DNA from: Streptomyces hiroshimensis
GTDB taxonomy: Bacteria; Actinomycetota; Actinomycetes; Streptomycetales; Streptomycetaceae
DNA: 64,000 nt
Direction: 5' to 3'
NCBI RefSeq assembly: GCF_014650335.1
Contig: NZ_BMUT01000001.1
Span: 113,009 to 177,008 of the forward strand
The notes beneath the pieces are model-generated. The model did not search any database and had not been told where the DNA came from. It was given only the letters and a program-made list of their open reading frames with translations. Made by a program: the position numbers and the translations under genes. This document shows, piece by piece, positions 46,522-58,100 of this stretch. How positions within the stretch are numbered: position 1 is the first letter of the stretch; every line of letters begins with the position of its first letter.

Positions 46522-47694
46522 ATGACCGACGCTCTGCTCGACGTCCAGGACAAACCGGCCCTCCAGCAGCCCGACTGGGGCGACGCCCCCCAGGTGCGCC
46601 GGGTCCGCGAGGAGCTGTCCCGCCGCCCGGCGCTCGTCCGCGCCGACGACGCACGGACCCTGCGCCACCACCTCGCCGAGGTGGCCCGCGGCGCCGCCCA
46701 GGTGATCCAGGCGGGCGACTGCGCCGAGGACCCCGCGGAGTGCACCTCGGGCTACGTCGCCCGCAAGGCCGGCCTCCTGGACGTCCTGGCCGGGGTCCTG
46801 AAGATGGTCGCCCACAAGCCGGTGGTCCGCGCGGGCCGTATGGCCGGGCAGTTCGCCAAGCCGCGCTCCAGCGCCACCGAGTGCGTCGCAGGAGCCGAAC
46901 TGCCCGTCTACCGCGGTCACATGGTCAACACCCCCGAGCCCCACCCGGAGCGCCGCCGCCCCGACCCGCAGCGCCTGCTCTCCGGCTACCTCGCGGCCGG
47001 CGAGGCCATGACGCACCTCGGCTGGCTGGACCCGTCCCGCCGCTCGGGCGTCTGCCCGCCGGTGTGGACCAGCCACGAGGCGCTCCTGCTCGACTACGAA
47101 CTGCCCATGGTCCGTCCGGGCGAGGACGGCCGTCCCCTGCTCACCTCCACGCACTGGCCCTGGATCGGCGAGCGGACCCGCCGCGCGGACGGCGCGCACG
47201 TGGCCCTGCTGGCGGCCGTCGCCAACCCCGTGGCCTGCAAGGTCGGTCCCTCGACGACCACGGACGAGATCCTGGCCCTGTGCGAGCTCCTCGACCCCGG
47301 GCGCGAGCACGGGCGGCTGACCCTCATCGCCCGCATGGGCGCCGACAAGGTCGGCGAGAAGCTGCCCCCGCTCGTGGCGGCCGTGCGCGACGCCGGGCAC
47401 CCCGTCATCTGGCTGAGCGACCCCATGCACGGCAACACGCTCACCGCGCCCGACGGCCTCAAGACCCGCCTGCTGGACACGGTGATCCGCGAGGTCCGGG
47501 ACTTCCAGTGCGCGGTGCGCCGCTCCGGCGGCGTCGCGGGCGGCCTGCACCTGGAGACCACGCCCGAGCACGTCACCGAGTGCGTCCGCAACGAGTCCGA
47601 ACTCGACCACGTGGGCGACAAGTACACGAGCTTCTGCGACCCCCGGCTCAATCCGCAGCAGGCCATCTCCGTCGTCTCGGCCTGGGAGGGCTGA
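46522..47694 (+). CDS. phzC: Type II DAHP synthase (PhzC-like)
   Basis: A 390-residue class II 3-deoxy-D-arabino-heptulosonate-7-phosphate synthase, condensing PEP and erythrose-4-phosphate to feed the shikimate pathway. Family signatures include QAGDCAE (near residue 72), KPRSSATE, the YRGHMVN region, TSHEALLLDYE, KVGPSTT, LIARMGADK, WLSDPMHGNT and GGLHLET. Length matches PhzC/pathway-dedicated forms, shorter than primary AroG of actinobacteria. It heads the phzC-phzD-phzE operon, six bases before phzD, so it supplies chorismate for secondary metabolism. Confidence 0.93.
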   Translation: MTDALLDVQDKPALQQPDWGDAPQVRRVREELSRRPALVRADDARTLRHHLAEVARGAAQVIQAGDCAEDPAECTSGYVARKAGLLDVLAGVLKMVAHKPVVRAGRMAGQFAKPRSSATECVAGAELPVYRGHMVNTPEPHPERRRPDPQRLLSGYLAAGEAMTHLGWLDPSRRSGVCPPVWTSHEALLLDYELPMVRPGEDGRPLLTSTHWPWIGERTRRADGAHVALLAAVANPVACKVGPSTTTDEILALCELLDPGREHGRLTLIARMGADKVGEKLPPLVAAVRDAGHPVIWLSDPMHGNTLTAPDGLKTRLLDTVIREVRDFQCAVRRSGGVAGGLHLETTPEHVTECVRNESELDHVGDKYTSFCDPRLNPQQAISVVSAWEG

Positions 47695-47700
47695 TCCGCC

Positions 47701-48381
47701 ATGGCAGGAATTCCCCCCATCGAGCCCTACCCGATGCCGGCCGCGGGCGACCTGCCCGAGAACACCGCCCGCTGGGGCGCCGACCCGGCCCGTGCCGTGC
47801 TGCTGATCCACGACATGCAGCGCTACTTCCTCGGTCCCCTGCCGGAGCAACTGCGCGAGGAACTGGTCGCCAACGCGGCCCTGCTGCGCGAGACCGCGGC
47901 CGCACTCGGCATCCCCGTCGCCTACACGGCCCAGCCCGGCGGCATGGACGACGAACAGCGCGGCCTGCTCAAGGACTTCTGGGGCCCGGGGATGCGCGTC
48001 GACCCCGCCGACCGGCGCGTCGTCGAGCCGCTCTCCCCGGCCCCGGGGGACTGGGTCTTCACCAAGTGGCGCTACAGCGCCTTCTTCCGCTCCGACCTGC
48101 TCGGGCGGATGCGTGCCAACGGCCGCGACCAGCTGATCGTCTGCGGGGTGTACGCACACGTCGGCGTGCTGATGAGCGCCGTCGACGCGTTCACCAACGA
48201 CATCCGCCCGTTCCTGGTCGCGGACGCCGTAGCCGACTTCTCCGCCGCGTACCACCGCCTCGCCCTGGAGTACGCGGCGGCGCGTTGCGCCGTGGTCACC
48301 ACCACCAAGGACATGCTGGGCCGGCTGCAGGGCGGGGACCGCCCGGCGGACACCCTCGCGGTGCGGGGAGCGGCGGTATGA
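47701..48381 (+). CDS. phzD: Isochorismatase PhzD
   Basis: A 226-residue PhzD that hydrolyses 2-amino-2-deoxyisochorismate to DHHA and pyruvate. Catalytic residues are in place: Asp in LLIHDMQ (about residue 39), Lys in FTKWRYSAF (about residue 122) and the GVYAHVGVL loop. The sequence follows characterised Pseudomonas PhzD closely over its whole length. Start 47701 follows phzC by six bases; the stop overlaps phzE. Confidence 0.95.
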   Translation: MAGIPPIEPYPMPAAGDLPENTARWGADPARAVLLIHDMQRYFLGPLPEQLREELVANAALLRETAAALGIPVAYTAQPGGMDDEQRGLLKDFWGPGMRVDPADRRVVEPLSPAPGDWVFTKWRYSAFFRSDLLGRMRANGRDQLIVCGVYAHVGVLMSAVDAFTNDIRPFLVADAVADFSAAYHRLALEYAAARCAVVTTTKDMLGRLQGGDRPADTLAVRGAAV

Positions 48382-50345
48382 ACACCGACCGGAAAGGACC
48401 GGACCCGACCGTGAATGCCACTGCGAACACGACCGACGACATGACCGCGAACGCCGCCGGCGACCTGCTCGCCCGGGTGCTGGGCCCCCGGCCGCCCGCC
48501 TTCGCCCTCCTCCACCGCCCCGAGTCCACCGGACCGGGCGCCGTCGAACTCCTCCTCGGCGAGATCTCCCGGCCGGAGTCCCTGGCGGCGATCCCGCTGG
48601 AGGACGCGCCCACCGGGACGGCGCCCCGCGGCGCCTCGCACGACGTCCTGGCGATCGTCCCGTACCGCCAGATCGCCGAACGAGGCTTCCGCGGCGCCGA
48701 CGACGGCGCGCCGCTGCTGGCCATGACCGTCACCGACCAGGCCGTCCTGCCCCTCGCCGAGCTCCTCGCCCGGATCCCCGAGACGCCGATCACCCTGTCC
48801 GGCGGGCACTTCGACATGGACGACGAGGCGTACGCGGACACGGTCCGCCGGGTCGTCGCCGACGAGATCGGCGAGGGCGAGGGCGCGAACTTCGTCATCA
48901 AGCGCTTCTTCCTCGCCGGCATCGACGGCTACACGCCCGCCCACGCCCTGACCTTCTTCCGCCGCCTGCTGGAGCGCGAGTCCGGCGCCTACTGGACCTT
49001 CGTCGTGCACACGGGCGAGCGCACGTTCGTGGGCGCCACGCCCGAGCGCCACATCAGCGTCCACGGCGGCACCGCCGTGATGAACCCCATCAGCGGCACA
49101 TACCGCTACCCCGCCGCCGGTCCCAGCCTGCCCGAGGTCATGGACTTCCTCGCCGACCGCAAGGAGGCCGACGAGCTGTACATGGTCGTCGACGAGGAGC
49201 TGAAGATGATGGCCCGCATCTGCGCGGGCGGCGGCCGCGTCGTGGGCCCCTACCTCAAGGAGATGGCGCGCCTCGCCCACACCGAGTACTTCATCGAGGG
49301 CACCACCGACCGCGATCCGCGCGAGATCCTGCGCGAGACGATGTTCGCGCCGACCGTCACCGGCAGCCCGCTGGAGAGCGCCTGCCGCGTCATCGACCGC
49401 TACGAGCCCCGGGGCCGCGGCTACTACAGCGGCATCCTCGCCCTCGTCGGGCGCGACGCGCGCGGCGAGCGCACCCTGGACTCCTCGATCCTCATCCGCA
49501 CCGCGGACATCGACCGCACCGGGGGCGTACGGATCGGGGTGGGGGCCACCCTCGTGCGCCACTCCGACCCCGCCTCCGAGGTCGCCGAGACCCGCGCCAA
49601 GGCCGCCGGGCTGATCTCCGCCCTGGAGTCCGGCGGCGCCGCCCGGTTCGGCGGCCACCCGAGCGTCCGCGCCGCCCTGGAACAGCGCAACGACAGCATC
49701 GCCGGCTTCTGGCTCGCCCAGGAGGCCGACCGGGAGCTCACCGCGCCCGGCCTGGCCGGGCGGCGCGTCCTCGTCGTCGACGCGGAGGACACCTTCACCT
49801 CCATGATCGGGCATCAGCTGCGCGCCATGGGGCTGACGGTGACGGTCCGGCGCTTCGACGAGCCGTACGTCTTCGACGGGCACGACCTCGTCGTGATGGG
49901 GCCCGGCCCCGGCGATCCGCGCGACGGCCGCCACCCCAAGATCGCCCACCTGCGGGGCGCCGTCCGCGCCCTCCTGGACGAGCGGCGGCCGTTCCTTGCC
50001 GTCTGCCTCAGCCACCAGGTGCTCTCCCTCGCCCTCGGCTTCGAGCTCGTCCGCCGGGACGTCCCCAACCAGGGCGTCCAGCGCGAGATCGACCTCTTCG
50101 GCAACCGGGAGCGCGTCGGCTTCTACAACACCTTCGCCGCCCGCAGCGACCGCGACTGCGTGGACGTGGAGGGCATCGGCACGGTCGGCGTCAGCCGCGA
50201 TCCGCACACCGGAGAGGTGCACGCGCTGCGCGGGCCCCGCTTCGCCTCCATGCAGTTCCATGCGGAATCCGTCCTTACTCAAGGAGGACCCCGCATTGTG
50301 GGCAGCCTGCTCGCCGCTCTCGCTCCGGAGGTGCCCGTCGCATGA
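48378..50345 (+). CDS. phzE: 2-amino-2-deoxyisochorismate synthase PhzE
   Basis: A 655-residue fusion in the PhzE order: chorismate-converting MenF/TrpE/PhzE domain first (about residues 55-420, with [30 protein letters not shown], and GYYSGI) and a class I glutaminase domain last (about 455-655, Cys in [11 protein letters not shown], and MQFHAES). It makes ADIC from chorismate and glutamine. This domain order is opposite to the PabAB above, so they are not duplicates. ATG 48378 overlaps the phzD stop; its own stop overlaps the transketolase fragment. Confidence 0.95.
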   Translation: MNTDRKGPDPTVNATANTTDDMTANAAGDLLARVLGPRPPAFALLHRPESTGPGAVELLLGEISRPESLAAIPLEDAPTGTAPRGASHDVLAIVPYRQIAERGFRGADDGAPLLAMTVTDQAVLPLAELLARIPETPITLSGGHFDMDDEAYADTVRRVVADEIGEGEGANFVIKRFFLAGIDGYTPAHALTFFRRLLERESGAYWTFVVHTGERTFVGATPERHISVHGGTAVMNPISGTYRYPAAGPSLPEVMDFLADRKEADELYMVVDEELKMMARICAGGGRVVGPYLKEMARLAHTEYFIEGTTDRDPREILRETMFAPTVTGSPLESACRVIDRYEPRGRGYYSGILALVGRDARGERTLDSSILIRTADIDRTGGVRIGVGATLVRHSDPASEVAETRAKAAGLISALESGGAARFGGHPSVRAALEQRNDSIAGFWLAQEADRELTAPGLAGRRVLVVDAEDTFTSMIGHQLRAMGLTVTVRRFDEPYVFDGHDLVVMGPGPGDPRDGRHPKIAHLRGAVRALLDERRPFLAVCLSHQVLSLALGFELVRRDVPNQGVQREIDLFGNRERVGFYNTFAARSDRDCVDVEGIGTVGVSRDPHTGEVHALRGPRFASMQFHAESVLTQGGPRIVGSLLAALAPEVPVA

Positions 50346-50853
50346 ACCCCGCCCAGATCACCGAAGTCCCCGTCGCCGCGGGCGGCGACGGGGCCGCCCG
50401 CGGCGGCTACGTCCTCGCCGAGGCCCACGACGCCGACCTGGCCGCCGCGGCCCCCGACGTCGTCCTCGTCGCCTCCGGCGGCGAGGTGCCGACCGCGCTG
50501 GACGCCCGCCGCATCCTGCAGCGCGAGGGCATAGCCACCCGGGTGGTGTCGATGCCCTGCGCAGCGTGGTTCCACCGGCAGAGCAGCGCCTACCGCGACG
50601 CCGTCCTGCCGCCCGGCGCGCCCGCCACCGTCTCGGTCGGGGCGGGCGCGGAGGTGGGCCGGTACCAGCTCCTGGGCGGCGCCGGCGAGAACGTGTGCCT
50701 GGACCACTTCGGCACCGGTACCCCGGGCGACGGCCTGTACGGACTCTACGGACCCCACGGCCTCAACCCGGAGCGGGTGGCGGCCGCGGCCCGGGCGAGC
50801 CTGTCCCGCGCCAGGGGAAGCGGCAGGTCGTGCGCTACGGGAAGAGGCAGGTC

Positions 50854-50857
<4 letters not shown>
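50342..50857 (+). CDS. Stand-alone transketolase C-terminal domain protein
   Basis: A 171-residue protein that matches only the last, C-terminal Rossmann-like domain of transketolase: PDVVLVASGGEVPTALDARRIL, ATRVVSMPCAAWFHRQ, AYRDAVLPP, GENVCLDHFGTGTPG. The ThDP-binding and pyrimidine domains are absent from the gene and from the window, so it cannot be an active transketolase by itself. The ATG overlaps the phzE stop and its TGA overlaps the next start, so it is a fixed part of the operon. A scaffold or regulatory role next to the transaldolase-like proteins is conceivable. Confidence 0.85.
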
Positions 50858-52101
<1,244 letters not shown>

Positions 52102-52703
52102 GGCGGCGGCGCGGCCCCGTACGGGGTGCGCGTCGGCCTGCGCTGTTCCGCCATGATGGCCACCGCCTCGAACGTGGCGTCGACCAGCTCGCGCAGCGCC
52201 CGTACCGCTTCCCCGTCGGTCATCTCGCCCGCACCGTCGAGCCGTTGGTGCGCCCAACGGATGGCCACGGGAGGGTGCTCGACCGTGATCGCCTCGCAGC
52301 TGTCCAGGAGGTCCAGCAGCGCCGGCTGGGCGTCGATGCCTCCGCGCCCGCCCGGCGAGGCGCTCAGGACGGCGGCCACCCTCCCGGTGAGCGGGCTCGC
52401 GCCGTCCGGGCGGGAGAGCCAGTCGAGGGCGTTCTTCAGCACGCCGGGCACCGCGCCGTTGTAGCAGGGCGTGCCGATCACCAGGGCGTCGGCGCCCGCG
52501 ACCAGCGCGCGGGCGGCGGCCACGGCCGGGGTCGTCCCCGCGCCTTCCGCGTCCCCGTTGTAGAACGGCAGCCGGCCGATCGGCAGCGAGACCACCGAGG
52601 CGGCCGGACGGGTCTGCGTGATGATGCGGCGTACGGCCCTGAGCGCCGCCGAGTTCACCGATGCGGCGCGCAGACTGCCCGAGATCAGTACCACCTTGGT
52701 CAT

Positions 52704-53101
52704 GTCGGTCCCCGCTTCTCCGTCGGAGGCCCCGGCGCGACGCCGGCGCGGGCCGCGGCGAACGGCGGCCCTCCGGACCTGCCGGACGGTCCGAGGGTAG
52801 GTCGGCCAACGGACGCCCGCCGCCGCCCCGGGGCCCGTCTGTCAGGTCACCCGGCCCCGCACGGAGCGGACCTGACGCACTGACGGGCGGGCTGACGCAC
52901 TCGGGCGCCGCGCGTTGGCACGGCCGTGCGGACCGCCCAGGATGACAGCCACCCGGGCCGTGGGGAGACCCCCGGAACGGCCCCGCGGCCCGAGGGCCAA
53001 CGTCCGACATCCAACGTCCGGCGCCCGGTGTCCCGCAGGGCAATGCGCCAGGCGGGACACCCGCCGCACCACACCGCACGGGAGAAGGGAGCAGGCGGCC
53101 C
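52704..53101. promoter_or_regulatory. Divergent promoter region, FMN reductase / NAT
   Basis: 398 bases without a gene. CTGACGCACT occurs at 52872-52881 and again at 52892-52901 (20 bases apart, same orientation), and CCAACGTCCG is repeated at 52998 and 53012 or thereabouts. These may be regulator sites; the first pair resembles the arrangement before phzC. Confidence 0.4.
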
Positions 53102-54142
53102 ATGCCGAACACCGCCGTCGTCCGGGGCCCCGCAGGGCCCGCCGACCCCGCCGCCGGACGGGCGCGCCCCGAGGGCACCCCTGTCCGGCCGCCCGCAGCA
53201 GGCGAGCCCGCGTGGGAGACCGCCTCCCTCGACCTGGACGCCTACCTGGCCAGGACCGGCCTCACCGAGCGCCCCGATCTCACCGAGCGCCCCGATCTCA
53301 CCGAGCGCCTCGGTCTCACTGATCGCCTCGATCCCACCGGTCCCACCGGTCGCGCCGGCCTCCGCCTTCCGCCGACCGCCGCGACGCTCCGCACCCTCCA
53401 GCGCGCCCACACCGCCGCCGTCAGCTTCGAGAACCTCGACGTCCTCCTCGGCCGGGACATGCCGCTCGACACCGACGCGCTCCAGCGCAAGCTGGTCGGC
53501 GCGGGGCGCGGCGGCTACTGCTTCGAGCAGAACCTGCTCTTCGCCGCCGTGCTCGAACGCCTCGGGTTCCCCGTCGTCCGCCACCTCGCCCGCGTCCGCC
53601 GCGGCAGCACCCGCGTGCGCCGCCGCTCCCACGCGACCCTCGTCGTCGAGGCGGACGGCCGCCCCTGGCTCTGCGACGCCGGCTTCGGCGACGAAGGCCC
53701 CCTCGTACCCGTACCCCTGGCCCCCGGCGCCACCGTGACCACCGGCGACTGGACCTGGCGCCTGGACCTCGAACCGGCGGACGGCCGCACCCCGGAGCAG
53801 TGGGTGCTGCGCTCCCTGCACCCCGACGGCTGGTTCGACGTCTACTCCCTGCGCTTGGAGCACCACGCCCCCGACGACTTCGAGGCCGCCCACTACTGGA
53901 CCTCCCACCACCCCCGCTCGCCCTTCACCGGCCGCCTCATCGCCCAGCGCGGCGACGACCACTTCCGTCACACGCTCACCGACCGCACCCTCGCCGCCCG
54001 TTACGCCGACGGCCGCCTCCTGCGCACCGAACTCGCCCCCGACGAGGTCGGCCCCGTCCTGCGCGGCACCTTCGGCATCACCCTCACCGCCGAGGAGTCC
54101 GTCCTGCTGCAGGGGCACGCCGCCTCATGGACGACCTCGTGA
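53102..54142 (+). CDS. Arylamine N-acetyltransferase (NAT) family protein
   Basis: A 346-residue NAT-fold acyltransferase with an intact triad: Cys in RGGYCFEQN (about residue 140), His in RSHATLVVEADG (about 180) and Asp in LCDAGFGDEG (about 196). Usual NATs are 260-285 residues; this one has about 60 extra N-terminal residues including a repeat of LTERPD-type units. In biosynthetic clusters NAT homologues act as amide synthases on aminoaromatic or polyketide acyl groups, and aminoaromatic precursors are what this locus makes. First gene of the NAT-ligase-monooxygenase operon. Confidence 0.88.
   Translation: MPNTAVVRGPAGPADPAAGRARPEGTPVRPPAAGEPAWETASLDLDAYLARTGLTERPDLTERPDLTERLGLTDRLDPTGPTGRAGLRLPPTAATLRTLQRAHTAAVSFENLDVLLGRDMPLDTDALQRKLVGAGRGGYCFEQNLLFAAVLERLGFPVVRHLARVRRGSTRVRRRSHATLVVEADGRPWLCDAGFGDEGPLVPVPLAPGATVTTGDWTWRLDLEPADGRTPEQWVLRSLHPDGWFDVYSLRLEHHAPDDFEAAHYWTSHHPRSPFTGRLIAQRGDDHFRHTLTDRTLAARYADGRLLRTELAPDEVGPVLRGTFGITLTAEESVLLQGHAASWTTS
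53261..53332 (+). repeat. 18-bp in-frame repeat in the NAT gene, 4 units
   Basis: Four units of CTCACCGAGCGCCCCGAT and variants (53261, 53279, 53297, 53315) encode LTERPD LTERPD LTERLG LTDRLD in the extra N-terminal part of the protein. Confidence 0.95.
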
Positions 54143-55857
54143 ACGGCCGTATGAACGGCCGTGTGAACGGTCTCGTGAACGGCGTCGTGAACAGCCTCGT
54201 GAGCGGTGCCATGAACAGCTTCGTGAACGGTCTTGAGAACAACTCCGTGAAGGGCGGCCTCCGCCTCGGGCTGATCCCGGAACGGGCGGCCGCCGCGCAC
54301 GGCCATGTGACGGTCACGCTCGACCACGACCTCGACGCTCTGCCCGGCACGGGCCGCCGGCTGACCTACGCCGGGCTCGCCGAGCACGTGGACGACTTGG
54401 CGGCCCGGCTGTGGGCGGCCGGCGTACGCCCCACCGAGCACCTCGTGGTCCACAAGGCGGCGAACTTCGACATCTACCTGCTGGCCTGCGCCGCCGCCCG
54501 CATCGGCGCCGTCCCCGTCCTGCTCTCCCCGGCGCTCGACGGCGCCACGGCCGGCGCCCTGCTGCGTCGGCTGCACCACCCGAACCACCCGAACCACCCG
54601 AACCACCCTCACCACCCGCATCGCCCCCAACGCCCGCACCTGCTCACCGACGACGACAAGCTGCGTACGTGCCTCGCGCCGCTCGACCTGTCCGACGTCG
54701 CCGCCAAGGTGCTCACCACCGGCCCTGCCCGTCCCGGCTGCACCCCGCTCGCGGCCCTGGCCGGTGCGCCGCGCCGCGATCCCGTGCTGCTGCCCGCGGA
54801 TCGCCCCGCGCTGATGACCCACACCTCCGGCACCACCGGCCTCCCCAAGCTGGTGGTGCACACGGCGGCCGGCCTCTACGGCCGGTACGCACCGCAGCGC
54901 ACGCTCGCCGCCCTGATCCGTACGCCCGAGACCTACGCGGCACACCTCAGCCCCGTCCACTCGCGGATGTACCTGGCGCTCGCCGTCGCCCTGCCCAAGG
55001 GCATGCCCCTCGTCGTCGTGGGCGACCCCGACCCGGCGCACGTCGCGGACCTCTTCGCCCGCACCCGCCCCGGCTTCGTCGAGACCCACCCCAACTCCTT
55101 CATGGCGTGGGAGGAGCTGGCGGACGACCCGCGCGAACCCCTCGCCACCGTCCGGTACTTCAGCTCCACCTTCGACGCCCTCCACCCGCCCACCATGCGC
55201 CGGCTGCTGCTCGCCTCCCGCCGCGCCTCCCCGCGGTTCTTCCAGTTCTACGGGCAGAGTGAGTGCGGACCGCTCTCCGGCCGCTGGTACACCCCGCGCA
55301 CCGTCCACCGGGCCGACGGCCGCTGCCTGGGCCTGCCCCTGCCCGGCGTCCGTGTGCGCCTGGCCGCCCCCGGCGGGCGGCGCCCCACGCGCGAGCGACC
55401 CGGCGCCATCGAGGTACGGGCAGCGGGCCGGGCCACCGGATACTTCGCCGAACCCGAGCGCTTCGCGCGCCAGCTGCACGACGGCTGGTGGCGCACCGGC
55501 GACGTCGGCTACCGCACCCGGTTCGGCTGCCTGCACCTGCTCGACCGCGAAGTGGACGTCCTCCCCGCCGTCGGCTCCACCCTCGAGGTCGAGGACCGGC
55601 TGATGGAACGGCTGCCCGAACTCGCCGAAGTCGTCCTCGTGCCCGGGCCCCGCAAGGAGCCCGTCCCCGTCGTGTGCACCCGGGGCGACGTGCCCCTCGA
55701 CCCCGCCCGCTGGGCGTCCGCCGCCGCCGAGTGGCCGCAGCTCGCCGGGCCCGTGCAGCTTCCCCTGTCCGCGCTGCCGCGCACCGCCACCATGAAGGTG
55801 CGCCGCCTCGAACTCGCCCGGAGCCTGGGCGGCGCGAGCGCGGAGCGGACACCGTGA
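54127..55857 (+). CDS. AMP-dependent acyl-CoA synthetase / acyl-adenylating ligase
   Basis: A 576-residue ANL-family enzyme that adenylates a carboxylate. Motifs: MTHTSGTTGLPKLV (P-loop, about residue 240), FQFYGQSECGP, GWWRTGDVGYR, and the C-terminal catalytic Lys in RTATMKVRRL. No carrier-protein domain is attached. Two DNA repeats inflate the protein: an N-terminal run of VNGx units (about residues 5-44) and an NHP-rich run (about 150-170). Start is ambiguous: ATG 54127, or GTG 54139, which overlaps the NAT stop as GTGA, or any later GTG/ATG of the repeat. The stop overlaps the monooxygenase start. Confidence 0.87.
   Translation: MDDLVNGRMNGRVNGLVNGVVNSLVSGAMNSFVNGLENNSVKGGLRLGLIPERAAAAHGHVTVTLDHDLDALPGTGRRLTYAGLAEHVDDLAARLWAAGVRPTEHLVVHKAANFDIYLLACAAARIGAVPVLLSPALDGATAGALLRRLHHPNHPNHPNHPHHPHRPQRPHLLTDDDKLRTCLAPLDLSDVAAKVLTTGPARPGCTPLAALAGAPRRDPVLLPADRPALMTHTSGTTGLPKLVVHTAAGLYGRYAPQRTLAALIRTPETYAAHLSPVHSRMYLALAVALPKGMPLVVVGDPDPAHVADLFARTRPGFVETHPNSFMAWEELADDPREPLATVRYFSSTFDALHPPTMRRLLLASRRASPRFFQFYGQSECGPLSGRWYTPRTVHRADGRCLGLPLPGVRVRLAAPGGRRPTRERPGAIEVRAAGRATGYFAEPERFARQLHDGWWRTGDVGYRTRFGCLHLLDREVDVLPAVGSTLEVEDRLMERLPELAEVVLVPGPRKEPVPVVCTRGDVPLDPARWASAAAEWPQLAGPVQLPLSALPRTATMKVRRLELARSLGGASAERTP
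54139..54258 (+). repeat. 12-bp tandem repeat with recurring start codons, 10 units
   Basis: Ten codon-aligned 12-base units with the core (G/A)TGAACGGYNNN; nine begin with GTG or ATG, one (54235) with GAG. The first unit carries the stop codon of NAT in the -1 frame (GTGA). Encodes VNGR MNGR VNGL VNGV VNSL and so on. Confidence 0.95.
54574..54636 (+). repeat. 9-bp in-frame repeat in the acyl ligase gene, 7 units
   Basis: Seven 9-base units of AACCACCCG and variants encode HHP NHP NHP NHP HHP HRP QRP, between the first and second halves of the N-terminal ligase domain. Confidence 0.93.
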
Positions 55858-57458
55858 CCCGCCCGGGACCCGGCGCCGCCGTGCTCGTCACCGGCGCCGG
55901 TCCCACCGGGCTCCTCGCCGCCTGCGAACTCCTGCGCCGCGGCGTGCCCGTGCGCCTGGTCGACTGCGCCCCGCGCCCCGCGTGCACCCCGAGGGCGCTG
56001 TCCCTGTGGCCCCGCGCGCTCGACATCCTCGACGACCTCGGCATCGGCGGCGACGTGCGCGCCGCGTCCGTACGCATCGACGCCTACCGCTACTTCACCG
56101 GTGGCCGGCCCCTCGCCGCCTTCGCCTTCCCCGCCGGCTGCGCGGCGCGCAACCTTCCGCAGCACGAGACGGAGCGGCTGCTCACCCGGCGGCTGCACGA
56201 ACTCGGCGGCACGGTCGAACGGGGCGTGCGGCTGGAGGACTTCTCCCTGGAGGCGGGCACCGTACGGGCGTTCCTGCGCCACGCCGACGGGCGCGGGGAA
56301 TCCGTCCGCACGCCCTATCTCCTGGGCGCCGACGGCGCGAGCAGCACCGTTCGCGGCCGGCTCGGGACGGCCTTCGAAGGCACCACGTACCCGATGTCCT
56401 TCGCCGTCCTCGACACCCGCGTCGAAGGGCCCCTGCCGCCCGGCGAGATCCACTACTACCAGGCGCCGTCCGGCACGCTCGTGATCGTGCCCCTGCCCGG
56501 CGGCGTCTTCCGCGTCCTGACCGCCCTGCCTGCCCTGCCCGCTGGGGCGCCCGCCCCCGACGTCCGCGCCGTGCAGGCCCTGCTCGACGCGCGCGGGCCG
56601 GGCGGCGTGTACGGGCCGGGCGGCGTGCGCATCACCGAGCCCGTCCACCAGGCCGTCTTCCGTGTCCACGCCCGCCGGGCCACCGCCCTGCGGCGTGGCC
56701 GGGTCTTCCTCCTCGGCGACGCCGCGCACATCCACAGCCCCGCCGGCGGGCAGGGCATGAACAACGGCCTCCAGGACGCGCACAACCTCGCCTGGAAACT
56801 GGCCGCGGTGCTCCACGGTGACTCCCCGGCCTCCCTCCTCGCCGACTACGGCCCCGAGCGCGCCGAGGCCACCCGGCGCATCGTGTGCGACACGGACCTG
56901 CAGACGCGGGCCTGGATGGCGGACGGCCGGGTGCGCGTCGCGGCGCGCGACACCGCGTTCCGGCTCCTGGAGCGGACGGGGGCGGTCACGCGTTTCTACG
57001 CCCCCGTCATGGCCGGCCACCGCCTCGCGTACCGCCCGCAGCGCGCCACGCAGGAGCCCGGCCGGCCGGCGGCGTGCCGCCTGCCGGGCGGGGTACGGGC
57101 GGGGGCCTTGTTCCCGCGCGGGCTCGCGCGGACTTACGGCATCGGCGGCCCGGAGGCGGACCCTTCGGCGTGGACACTGGTCCTTGTCCTGGTCCTGTGC
57201 GGGGGAACGCCCCCGGAGTGGTCGGCGAAGGCGACCCGGTGGGCCGCCGCCCACCGCCGGGTCCGCGTGGTCCACCTCCCCTTGGCCCCCACGACCCCGG
57301 CAACCCGCTGCCCCCGCCCGGGCTTCTACCTGATCCGCCCGGACGGCCACGTGGCAGCGCACGGCCATGCGCGCGACGTACCCCACCTGAAAGCGGAACT
57401 GTCCCGCGCCACGACAACACAGCCGGCGCCTGCCGCCCCGCCCCCACCTGGCCTGTAG
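55854..57458 (+). CDS. FAD-dependent aromatic monooxygenase (PheA/TfdB type)
   Basis: A 534-residue class A flavoprotein hydroxylase. The N-terminal dinucleotide-binding motif is VLVTGAGPTGLLAACELLRRG, the DG motif is LLGADGASSTVRGRL, and the second FAD motif is GRVFLLGDAAHIHSPAGGQGMNNGLQDAHNLAWKL; the C-terminal thioredoxin-like domain of phenol hydroxylases is also present (RPGFYLIRPDGHVAAHG). Such enzymes hydroxylate activated aromatics such as aminobenzoates. GTG 55854 overlaps the ligase stop. Last gene of the operon; a repeat-filled gap follows. Confidence 0.9.
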   Translation: MTRPGPGAAVLVTGAGPTGLLAACELLRRGVPVRLVDCAPRPACTPRALSLWPRALDILDDLGIGGDVRAASVRIDAYRYFTGGRPLAAFAFPAGCAARNLPQHETERLLTRRLHELGGTVERGVRLEDFSLEAGTVRAFLRHADGRGESVRTPYLLGADGASSTVRGRLGTAFEGTTYPMSFAVLDTRVEGPLPPGEIHYYQAPSGTLVIVPLPGGVFRVLTALPALPAGAPAPDVRAVQALLDARGPGGVYGPGGVRITEPVHQAVFRVHARRATALRRGRVFLLGDAAHIHSPAGGQGMNNGLQDAHNLAWKLAAVLHGDSPASLLADYGPERAEATRRIVCDTDLQTRAWMADGRVRVAARDTAFRLLERTGAVTRFYAPVMAGHRLAYRPQRATQEPGRPAACRLPGGVRAGALFPRGLARTYGIGGPEADPSAWTLVLVLVLCGGTPPEWSAKATRWAAAHRRVRVVHLPLAPTTPATRCPRPGFYLIRPDGHVAAHGHARDVPHLKAELSRATTTQPAPAAPPPPGL

Positions 57459-58100
57459 GGCACCGCCGACCCGGCCGGCGGCGGCTGATCGCCGCGGCGG
57501 CGGTCTCTTCAATGCGCCGCGTCGGTGATCAGCCACGATGTCGCTGTCCGGCGGTGCCGAGCCCTCCTGGGCCCGTCCGGCACCGCCGGTCTGGACCGTG
57601 GTGGTTGATCGCCGTCGCGGCGGTTTCTTGGGCGTGGGCGCCCGCCCCCGGGTGGGACGGGTGTTGGTCGTGCCTTGGCCGCCGGGCGGGGGCCGGGGGT
57701 TGAAGGGGCTTGTGGCCTCTTCATTCCGCCGCAGTGGTGATCAGCCACCGTGTCGGTGTTCGGCGGTGCCGAGCCCACCTGGGCCCGTCTGGCACCGCCG
57801 GTTTGCACCGTGGTGGTTGGCTGCCGTCGCGGCGGTTTCTTGGGCGCGGGTGCCGTTGGTGGTCCGGCTGTGGCCGGGGGTGGAGGGCGGTGGTCGTGTC
57901 CTTGGCCGCCGGGCGGGGGCCGGGGGTTGAAGGGGCTTGTGGCCTCTTCATTCCGCCGCAGTGGTGATCAGCCACCGTGTCGGTGTTCGGCGGTGCCGAG
58001 CCCACCGCAGTCCGTCCGGCACCGCCGACCCGCACCGTGGTGGTCGACCGCCGTCGCCGCCCGCACCGGGGTCGCCGGATCGCCGTCGTGGCGGAGTGGC
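57459..58100. repeat. Three tandem copies of a large palindromic element
   Basis: A 642-base convergent gap. A 107-base segment at 57673-57779 is repeated perfectly at 57900-58006 (period 227), and a more degenerate third copy lies at about 57500-57660. Each unit is an imperfect palindrome of about 115 bases: outer arms start CCGCCGC and end GCGGCGG with GATCAGCC near them, inner arms are CGGCGGTGCC and GGCACCGCCGG. No gene is credible, although both strands are open in some frames because of the repeat composition. Confidence 0.9.

Noticed and set aside
46522..50345. Classical phenazine biosynthetic cluster
   Set aside because: PhzC, PhzD and PhzE are present but PhzF, PhzA/B and PhzG are not in the window, and the neighbours are different. 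Only the DHHA part can be claimed.
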